Part shown: one piece after another, positions 56,993 through 64,000 of the stretch | How positions within the stretch are numbered: position 1 is the stretch's first letter | How the letters are laid out: the number at the start of each line of letters is the position of its first letter | Source of the DNA: Clostridia bacterium | GTDB taxonomy: Bacteria > Bacillota > Clostridia > UBA1381 | Assembly: GCA_017935675.1 (NCBI GenBank) | Contig: JAGBHE010000064.1 | Coordinates: 1-64,000, forward strand | DNA: 64,000 bases | Direction: 5' to 3' | The notes under the pieces: generated by a model | The model's input: only the letters and a program-made list of their open reading frames with translations | Told to the model about the DNA's origin: nothing | Database searches by the model: none | Made by a program: the position numbers and the translations under genes

Positions 56993-58678
56993 GTGAAAAA
57001 AATACTTTTATCAGCAGTATCTGCCTTTTCTATATTGGTTTCTGCCGTAGCTTTTGCGGAAATTAATTACAGCTATGACGAAAATCACGTTTCATTTGAT
57101 ATAGAAAAATCGGAAAACGGAGATGTAAATTATACTGATAAAATAAGCTTTGCGGTGCTGAAACCCGGCAAAGAATTTGAATATGCAAAAGCTTCCGATT
57201 ATAAATATATAGACGCATATAATCAGTCGGAGAATAATGTTAATATAGATTATTTTTTCAGCGATAATGATTGGGGAGCGCATAAGCTGAGGCTTACGGT
57301 GACTCATAAAGATAATACATCATTTTTTAGAGAATATTCTTTTTATTATAATTCTCCGGAGGATATAAACGCACTTATAACCGATATGAAAAATGTCAAA
57401 GCGGAGGGGGTTAATGCTTGCTTAAAAAAATACGCATTTGAGAGAAAAGTATTAAATCTTGAGGAAATAAGCGAAATTAATCCTGAAAATATAAATCTTG
57501 ACGCAAAATTCCGCACAGCGTATGAAATGACAAGGGATATATTTGCAAGCGGCGGAGAGTATGAATTTAAAACTGCTGTTGACGTTTTAAATTCATTGAA
57601 ACTGTCAATGCTTGCTGATGCGCTTATGAATAAGGATTCGGACAGCTTTTGCAGTTTGTACGAAAAGTATATAGGCTCTGCAAGCGGTCTTATAGACAAT
57701 AATGTAAGTTCTGAAAAGTATTTTGAAATTTTTGAATGTTTTAAAAATTCAATCGGGAGCTATACTGATTTGATGCAGTCGCTAAAAAAAACATCATTGC
57801 TTACTTTGATTGACAACGGAACATCACAAAATTTAATTGACGCTGTAACAAGGTATGGAAGCTCTTACGGAATAGATATTGAAGAAACAAAAGAAAAGGG
57901 TGTTGCGCCGGGAGATATAGCTGCACGCATAGACAAAAGTAATGCTGTGCAGTATGCCGATTCCTTCGGAACTGTTTACAAAAACATAGAGAGCAGTCTT
58001 ATTCCCAAAGGAGGAAACACTGTTCCAGGCAGCGTAAGCAACAAAGGCGGCGGAGGTTCGGGAAGCCGCGGCGGAGGAAATTACTCCGTTCCGACAGTGA
58101 CCGAAAATGCTGTACAACCGGAACAGGCAATTTTTACAGACGTATCGGATCAAATGTGGGCGCATGATTATATAAAATACTTAAAACAGCAAGGCAGTAT
58201 CAACGGATACGGGGACGGAAGCTTCAGACCTGACAGCTATGTAATGCGCGAGGAATTTATAAAGCTTGTTATCGAATCCTTGAAAATAAAAACGGATGAT
58301 AGCAGAGATTTGCTGTTTCTTGACTGTGATAAAAATCAATGGTACTACCCTTATATAAAGATTGCTTATTCAAACCGTATAGTAAAAGGAAAAGATGATT
58401 ATACAATCGGTATAGGTGAGGAAATAACAAGAGAGGATATGGCTGTTATAATATGCAGAGCGGCGGGAATAAAATCGTCCGGTTCTGATTTATCATTTAC
58501 AGACATTGAGGATTTTTCCGAGTATGCAGTGCCCGCAGTAAGCGCAGCGGCTGAAATAGGTGTAATAACAGGCTACGGAGACGGAAGCTTTAAACCGAAG
58601 AATAAGGCTACGAGAGCGGAAACGGCAGCTATGATATGCCGTGTGCTGAATTATCTTAGCGGAGAGACAAAGTCTTAA
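56993..58678 (+). CDS. SLH-anchored surface protein, locus 3 copy
   Basis: The 561-residue protein starts at GTG and has a signal peptide (AFA-EI), an N-terminal beta-rich domain to about 120, a helical domain to about 340, a Gly-rich linker (KGGGGSGSRGGGN) and three SLH repeats (SFRPDSYVMREEFIKLV; IGIGEEITREDMAVIIC; SFKPKNKATRAETAAMIC). It shares length, order and linker type with the protein at 21760, though the N-terminal halves are strongly diverged. Like that copy it is followed directly by a large beta-rich gene. Confidence 0.87.
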   Translation: MKKILLSAVSAFSILVSAVAFAEINYSYDENHVSFDIEKSENGDVNYTDKISFAVLKPGKEFEYAKASDYKYIDAYNQSENNVNIDYFFSDNDWGAHKLRLTVTHKDNTSFFREYSFYYNSPEDINALITDMKNVKAEGVNACLKKYAFERKVLNLEEISEINPENINLDAKFRTAYEMTRDIFASGGEYEFKTAVDVLNSLKLSMLADALMNKDSDSFCSLYEKYIGSASGLIDNNVSSEKYFEIFECFKNSIGSYTDLMQSLKKTSLLTLIDNGTSQNLIDAVTRYGSSYGIDIEETKEKGVAPGDIAARIDKSNAVQYADSFGTVYKNIESSLIPKGGNTVPGSVSNKGGGGSGSRGGGNYSVPTVTENAVQPEQAIFTDVSDQMWAHDYIKYLKQQGSINGYGDGSFRPDSYVMREEFIKLVIESLKIKTDDSRDLLFLDCDKNQWYYPYIKIAYSNRIVKGKDDYTIGIGEEITREDMAVIICRAAGIKSSGSDLSFTDIEDFSEYAVPAVSAAAEIGVITGYGDGSFKPKNKATRAETAAMICRVLNYLSGETKS

Positions 58679-58714
58679 AGCCTTTGGTTTCCTGAAAGGA
58701 GTTAATGGTTATAA

Positions 58715-61700
58715 ATGAGAAAATTTTTAACTTTCATTTTATGTGCGGCAATGCTCTTGTGCTTTATCCCGTCTGCGGAATCGGCAGGTGACGGAGTCAA
58801 CATTGCCCTCGGAAAGCCTGTATCTGCCACAGGTTGGTATGCACAGGAAAGTTCGGAAGCACATGCACCATACAAAATTAATGACGGTGATGTAAATTCG
58901 GCATGGGCAAACGGCGAGGCTAAAGCAAACGGTCTTAATTACTGTACAATAGATCTCGGCTCTCAGTGTCTTATAACAAAGATTATTGCAAGAACAAGAA
59001 GAGATATGGACCAAACATATAACAGATACGGCTGGTATATCGTAGGAAGTAATACCGGAGATTTCACAGACAGCGTTGTTTTGGGAACAAAAGCCAGTGC
59101 CGGGGAGTATTTAGAAGACTTTGAGCTGAAATTCAGCGATGCTGTAAGCTACAGATTTATACGTGTTCAAAGCGAGCGGGATATAGTTGTATCAGAGCTT
59201 GAGGTTTACGGCAGCAAATTGGATTCGGGAAGTATCTTGTACAACGATACGGATGATGCAAAGTACTGCAATCCGATAAGGCTGAATAATTATATGAAGC
59301 TTATTGAACCTTTAAGTATGTATGAATTTGGTGTAAATACACTTATAACAAGGGGGGAGGCGGCAAAAATTATTGCAGCTGCCATGAATGCGGGCGGTGA
59401 ATACGAATATAAAAACGCGTATGCGGATGTCAGCGTGGATACCGAATACAGCGGATATATACAATGTTTAAAAGATAACGGAATAATAAGTGAGGCGCAA
59501 AGCTTTCGCCCGTCCGAATACATAACCTGTGCTGAATTTATCAAGATGGCGGAATACGTGCTCGGCTATGGAAAATACATGGATTTGATGGGCGGATTTG
59601 ACGAAGGCACAATGACTCTTGCATCAGAGATTTATCTTTTAAAAGACACTGATTTGTATGCAAACTCAAAGCTTACAAGAGGTGAAGCTGTTATCGTTTT
59701 GTATAACATGATGCTTGCGTTCCCGTCAAAGGCTTGGCAGAGCGGAGCCGTATCAAAATTTAACCGTTCAGATAAAACCTATCTCGAACATAAATTTGAT
59801 TTGAAGCTTATAAAAGGGATAGTAAATGCAAATGCAGTTACTTCGGTAAACAGTGCAGAAAAGAAGGCGGGAAAATCAATAGTTGAAATTGATGGAATAA
59901 TGTATCTTGATAAGGATGATATGCTGTTTGATCACGTGGGGGAAAGTATGTACGTGCTTGCCCAAGGTGACGAGCTTGATATAAAGGCGTCGTGGGAAGA
60001 TGTAAAAAGCAATACGGTTTATACCGTAGCAGCTGATGATATTGAGGACAGCAGACTTGACGAAATAACGGCAGACAGCGGAGGAAAAAGCAAAAAATAC
60101 AGGCTTGAAAATTCATATATGGTACTTTTGAACGGTGTTGCCTATTTTGATTATAATGCAGATACATTAAAGCCTGAGGATGGTTTTTTGGAGCTTGTTG
60201 ATAATGATAATGACGGAAAAGCGGAGGTTGTCAGGATATGGCAGCCGGAGATTTATGTGTCAAAAACTTATTCATTTGAGGAAAGCAGTATATATATTTC
60301 AGATGTTTTCGGGAACAAGCAGCAGCTGATAGATATTGATACGCTTGATATAAGAATTTCCGGAGAAAAATCGGGATATGAGGATATTAAAACAGGAAGC
60401 TCAGCTGTGATTATTAAGCTTTATAGGTCGCCTGACGGCATGTATGTTAAAACAGATTACGGTATCGGTTCAATATCAAACGGAATACCCAAAAGCATTA
60501 CAGGCGAGTTTGTCACGGTTGACGGGGAAGAATACGCTTTTTCAAGTTATTATTTAAACAACAAATCATCAATGGATGATATAACGGTCGGACGCAGCGT
60601 TGAACTTGCATATGATGAATTCGGAAAAGTTCTCGCAGTTTTGACGGCTGAAAGCTCAAAGGACGGAGAGGTCTTGGCGTATATACGAAACGTTACCGGT
60701 GACGAGGATAATGTATTTTTTAAAGTGTTTACCGAAAATGCAAGCTTTGAGCTCCTTCCGGCGGCGGAAAAGGTTCATTTTGACGGCAAAAATACGTCAC
60801 GTTCCGCACTTGCTGAATTTGCGCAAAGGAATAAGGACTACTTCTGCGGAAGCATGGCATATTACAGATTAAACGATAACGGGGAAATAGTGCTTTTGGA
60901 AACGGAAAAAAGCTCGGCAAGCAACAGATTGGAGCCTGTAGACGGTGTTATTAATGAAAACTGTTACAGATACGGTACAGCTATTTATTCTTCTTCGTAT
61001 ATGGTAATGGCGTTTAAGTCTATGTCAAAATCGTTTATAGTTCCTATGGTGGACGGGCAAATACCGACAAGCTCTGCTTACGACAGATATTATCAGGTGT
61101 CTACTATTGGGGATTGCATACCATCATCGATACAAATAAAGGATTCGGACTGGAATTTAAAATTTTATAATGCTGACGATTATACAATTCCGCAATTTTT
61201 GGTGATGCAAAAGAATTATTACAATACAGAGAATACAATAGGCATAAAAATAGGTACGCCTGTTGCCGCTGCGTTTGAAAGTCCGTATCTTGTGGAAAGC
61301 GTAAAGCAGAAAATGAACGATGACGGTGACATATGCCTGAGTATTGTCGGATACGGGCCGTATTCGGAAGGGGCTGTTGAGCTTACAATAGCCCCCGATA
61401 TTGAATATATGTATGAAAAATACAAGATAATTTCAAAGAAAAAAAGCTGGTTAGAAACTCAGTATATGGATATTGACTTTAATAAAATCAGTGATTTTTC
61501 AGAGCTTTTGAATTATGTTGCTCTGATAAGCGATATTAAGGGCGGCGATATAATTGCCGCAAAAGTTGATGGTAATGAGGCAATTTCCGTTGAGAGAATT
61601 TTCTCTGCCGAAAACTCAAAGGCAGAGATTGGATTAATCTATTCCGGCGGTTCCAATTATAATTATTCATATGCAGCAACAAGAATAATGAAAGGGACAT

Positions 61701-61921
61701 ACAGTGATAACAGTGACGGAAGACTGGTTCTTGAAACAGGCGGCGGCAGAAGAGAAATTATCGATACTGTAACGATAAAAAATATTATTGTTATAGATAA
61801 GCAGGGCAAGGCTTCAAAAATATCAAAGTCAGAGCTTGCAGGCTATGCCGCAAGGGGTGTGGAAATGGCGGCATATACCAAGTGGGCTAACGTGTATATG
61901 CTTGTTCTGTACGAGGATTGA
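58715..61921 (+). CDS. Large secreted protein: discoidin, SLH-like region and beta repeats
   Basis: The 1068-residue protein has a signal peptide (AESA-GD), an F5/8C domain (about 25-165, AYKINDGDVNSAW-type start and YRFIRVQSERDIVVSELEV end), an SLH-like helical region (about 185-345, LITRGEAAKIIAAAMNAG; KLTRGEAVIVLYNMM) and about 700 residues of small beta units. LVDNDNDGKAEVVRIW is a D-x-D-x-D-G loop that could bind calcium. It resembles the protein at 23447 and the remnant at 137-628 in layout. I recognise no enzyme. Together with the preceding SLH anchor it may form part of the cell-surface layer in this locus. Confidence 0.78.
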   Translation: MRKFLTFILCAAMLLCFIPSAESAGDGVNIALGKPVSATGWYAQESSEAHAPYKINDGDVNSAWANGEAKANGLNYCTIDLGSQCLITKIIARTRRDMDQTYNRYGWYIVGSNTGDFTDSVVLGTKASAGEYLEDFELKFSDAVSYRFIRVQSERDIVVSELEVYGSKLDSGSILYNDTDDAKYCNPIRLNNYMKLIEPLSMYEFGVNTLITRGEAAKIIAAAMNAGGEYEYKNAYADVSVDTEYSGYIQCLKDNGIISEAQSFRPSEYITCAEFIKMAEYVLGYGKYMDLMGGFDEGTMTLASEIYLLKDTDLYANSKLTRGEAVIVLYNMMLAFPSKAWQSGAVSKFNRSDKTYLEHKFDLKLIKGIVNANAVTSVNSAEKKAGKSIVEIDGIMYLDKDDMLFDHVGESMYVLAQGDELDIKASWEDVKSNTVYTVAADDIEDSRLDEITADSGGKSKKYRLENSYMVLLNGVAYFDYNADTLKPEDGFLELVDNDNDGKAEVVRIWQPEIYVSKTYSFEESSIYISDVFGNKQQLIDIDTLDIRISGEKSGYEDIKTGSSAVIIKLYRSPDGMYVKTDYGIGSISNGIPKSITGEFVTVDGEEYAFSSYYLNNKSSMDDITVGRSVELAYDEFGKVLAVLTAESSKDGEVLAYIRNVTGDEDNVFFKVFTENASFELLPAAEKVHFDGKNTSRSALAEFAQRNKDYFCGSMAYYRLNDNGEIVLLETEKSSASNRLEPVDGVINENCYRYGTAIYSSSYMVMAFKSMSKSFIVPMVDGQIPTSSAYDRYYQVSTIGDCIPSSIQIKDSDWNLKFYNADDYTIPQFLVMQKNYYNTENTIGIKIGTPVAAAFESPYLVESVKQKMNDDGDICLSIVGYGPYSEGAVELTIAPDIEYMYEKYKIISKKKSWLETQYMDIDFNKISDFSELLNYVALISDIKGGDIIAAKVDGNEAISVERIFSAENSKAEIGLIYSGGSNYNYSYAATRIMKGTYSDNSDGRLVLETGGGRREIIDTVTIKNIIVIDKQGKASKISKSELAGYAARGVEMAAYTKWANVYMLVLYED

Positions 61922-62045
61922 AGGGCTGAGAAAACCGCTGCCCGGAGGCTTGACGTACAGCATGCACGACAGCAACCGTTATAAGCGGCAATCTGCACAG
62001 ATTATTTTTCAGGCAGTTTTATGAAGGGAGGTCATGGTTGTATAC

Positions 62046-64000
62046 ATGTTTAAAAAAATAACTGATAAGCTTGTTTTCGTTCTTTTATTGACCTTGATTT
62101 TTAATTGTACATCGTTTTATGTACTGGCGGAGGAAAGAGCCTGGAAGCAACTTTATGTAAACCAAAACGGCAGTGATGATAACAGCGGTACGGAGGAAGC
62201 TCCGTTTAAAACAGTGCAAAGGGCAATAGATGAGGCAAAATACATTTCTCCTGATATGCATGGAGATATTATTATACATATATCTGAGGGTATACACTTT
62301 CAGAATGATATATGGGAATTTGATGTTGAAAATTCCGGCAAAAACGGTCATAGCATTGTGTTTGAAGGCGCAGGTGCGGAAAAAACCGTAATATCCGGAG
62401 GAAAGAGAGTATCAGGGTTTGAACAATGGGATGAAAACCCTGAAATCTACAGAACAAAGATAGACGGTGTATCAGCCGTAAGAGAGATTTCTGTAAACGG
62501 CGAGATGCGCTACCGTGCAAAAGGCGAAAAAATGTATAAGGGTGTTTTAGCGCCGGAGGAACAGAGAAATCTTGATTTTTATACGGCAAATAAAAATGCG
62601 CCAAAGGACCCATATAACTTTTATGATGTGAATACATGGTATTTGTATGACGGATTTTATATGTCGAAGAACGATATCGGTTTTTGGAAAAACCCTGAGG
62701 ATATAGAGTTTACATGGATTGTAGAGTGGATACCTCATATTATGCACGTGTCTTCAATCGATCCGGTATCGGGTGACGACGGCATAGTAAGAATAAGAAT
62801 GAATCCGTTTTTTAACTTCATGAGAACGCAAAATTCAAATAATAACGCCGGAACCCCGGAAAAATATTTTGAAATATCAAATGCCATAGAGCTTTTGGAC
62901 TCACCGGGTGAATTTTATTATGACAAATCCGATACGTACCTATATTATATGCCATATGAGCATGAGAATATGTCTGATGCCGATGTGATAGTAGCTGTTC
63001 AGGACAGAATCATGTGCGTAATCGGAGATGATATTGATAAAAAGGTTGAAAATATTACTTTTAGGGATATGTCGTTTGCTCACTATACATCGGATGTATT
63101 TGATATTACGGGCGGTTCAAACGGTCAGGGTATGTCATGGCACTATGCTAACGGCAGACTTTCGCACTCTGCCATATATATTGAACGTGCAAAAAATATA
63201 AATTTTTACTCAAATCATTTTTACGGACTTGATTTTGCGTGTATACATATGATAAATGCGGTAGAGGACTGCGAGATTATAGGAAATGTATTCAGCGAAA
63301 TAGGCGATATGGGTATAATTATAGGAAGCGCAGGACATCAGGCATCCGACCTTTCGGAGGGCGAGCATTCAACCACTCCGCCGAAGGGTAATTATTATAC
63401 ACATCTGATAGATTCCGAAACGCCGGTTAAGGTATCGTTTAACGAGCAGGCGAGATATCATGGATGGTGGAATTCTGCCAGGGCGCTTGCATACTTTCGT
63501 GATTCCGCGCCGCATTATAATGAAACCGACCGTTCATGGTATGTTCCGGAGCTTGATAATGAAAATTATGTAACATGGTTTGGAGACCCGAAAGCAAAGG
63601 AAAAAGGAATAAATCAGTGGGCAAGATTCGATTTCAAAAAGAGGCAGCGAATCGACAAGATTGTACTTGGCTACAGGCTGTGGGAAACAACGGATGAAAA
63701 CAGGTCAAACTTTGAAATTCTTCTTTCAAACGACAGAAATTTTGGGGAAGGGAATTATGTTGTGGCTCACCGCCAGACCGAGCCGCTGAAAAAGGAATTT
63801 AATGAAATAGAGCTTAATGTTCACGAGAAATACAGGTTTATGATGATAAGAACAATTACTCCGTCCGCTATAGGAATTTCAAGGATTTTTGCCCTTACAA
63901 AGGATGTAGAGCCGTATGTAAGATTTGAAAGGTGTAAAAATATAAAAATAAATAATAACTATTTTAAGGATATCGGCGTAACATCGTATAATGGCGCCAT
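62046..64000 (+). CDS. Secreted right-handed beta-helix protein, GH141-like (partial)
   Basis: The frame has no stop before the window end; 651 residues are visible. After a signal peptide comes YVNQNGSDDNSGTEEAPF, the usual start of pectate-lyase-like beta-helix proteins, then ISGGKRVSGFEQW and VREISVNGEMRYRAKG, which in known relatives (including GH141) precede the catalytic helix. Asparagine/glycine-rich coils follow (AKNINFYSNHFYG; VEDCEIIGNVFSEIG). An F5/8C-like sandwich is inserted at about 475-630 and helix coils resume after it (CKNIKINNNYFKDI). The start is ambiguous: AGGGAGG lies two bases from ATG 62034 and 14 from ATG 62046. The substrate is probably a pectic or fucose-containing polymer (inference). 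Confidence 0.8.
   Translation, partial: MFKKITDKLVFVLLLTLIFNCTSFYVLAEERAWKQLYVNQNGSDDNSGTEEAPFKTVQRAIDEAKYISPDMHGDIIIHISEGIHFQNDIWEFDVENSGKNGHSIVFEGAGAEKTVISGGKRVSGFEQWDENPEIYRTKIDGVSAVREISVNGEMRYRAKGEKMYKGVLAPEEQRNLDFYTANKNAPKDPYNFYDVNTWYLYDGFYMSKNDIGFWKNPEDIEFTWIVEWIPHIMHVSSIDPVSGDDGIVRIRMNPFFNFMRTQNSNNNAGTPEKYFEISNAIELLDSPGEFYYDKSDTYLYYMPYEHENMSDADVIVAVQDRIMCVIGDDIDKKVENITFRDMSFAHYTSDVFDITGGSNGQGMSWHYANGRLSHSAIYIERAKNINFYSNHFYGLDFACIHMINAVEDCEIIGNVFSEIGDMGIIIGSAGHQASDLSEGEHSTTPPKGNYYTHLIDSETPVKVSFNEQARYHGWWNSARALAYFRDSAPHYNETDRSWYVPELDNENYVTWFGDPKAKEKGINQWARFDFKKRQRIDKIVLGYRLWETTDENRSNFEILLSNDRNFGEGNYVVAHRQTEPLKKEFNEIELNVHEKYRFMMIRTITPSAIGISRIFALTKDVEPYVRFERCKNIKINNNYFKDIGVTSYNGA

Overview
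The window looks like a chromosomal segment of an anaerobic, fibre-degrading member of the Clostridia, probably an uncultured gut or rumen lineage. The evidence is moderately AT-rich DNA with strong AGGAGG-type ribosome sites, consensus TTGACA/TATAAT promoters, many S-layer-homology (SLH) surface proteins, YesM/YesN-type two-component systems, a complete Rnf ion-pumping complex, an iron alcohol dehydrogenase and no respiratory genes. The species cannot be named from the sequence alone.

Layout. 1-628: edge of a probable insertion sequence and the 3' remnant of a large surface protein that it seems to have cut. 697-8074: sugar-uptake locus 1 (GH5-like hydrolase, binding protein, two permeases, GH2 beta-galactosidase). 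8142-8486: HIT protein. 8607-31685: locus 2, with a YesM/YesN pair read leftwards and, divergently, a run of about 19.5 kb holding two binding proteins, two permeases, three secreted proteins built on an unfamiliar repeated module, two GH10 xylanases (one of them also carrying the module), an SLH anchor protein and a large beta-rich surface protein. 31891-33201: FAD/Rieske oxidoreductase. 33300-36826: leftward cluster of small secreted and SLH proteins, including a tandem duplication. 36887-38993: LytTR response regulator and truncated GHKL kinase, followed by a separate promoter with tandem repeats, micro-ORFs and a convergent small-RNA candidate. 39132-44178: rnfCDGEAB. 44252-46719: thioredoxin, alcohol dehydrogenase and sugar-isomerase-like protein, all leftward. 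47009-64000: locus 3, a second YesM/YesN pair and a divergent operon of two permeases, a binding protein, a discoidin-rich secreted protein, an SLH anchor, a large beta-rich partner and a right-handed beta-helix protein that runs off the window.

How it fits together. Each YesM kinase probably senses an extracellular sugar or sugar-bound protein and its YesN partner activates the divergent operon. In locus 3 a 20-bp-period direct repeat lies next to the -35 box of that operon. Secreted xylanases and module proteins would cut and hold plant polysaccharide near the SLH-coated cell wall; binding proteins and permeases import oligosaccharides using an ATPase encoded elsewhere; intracellular GH2 and GH5-like enzymes finish the digestion. 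Rnf, thioredoxin and the alcohol dehydrogenase fit a fermentative redox economy.

The most unusual items are a roughly 170-220-residue secreted module present six times in three proteins, a recurrent pair made of an SLH anchor and a large beta-rich protein (two intact copies and one remnant), and a LytTR-linked locus of micro-ORFs with a convergent small RNA candidate. I saw no tRNA, rRNA, CRISPR array, cohesin or dockerin.
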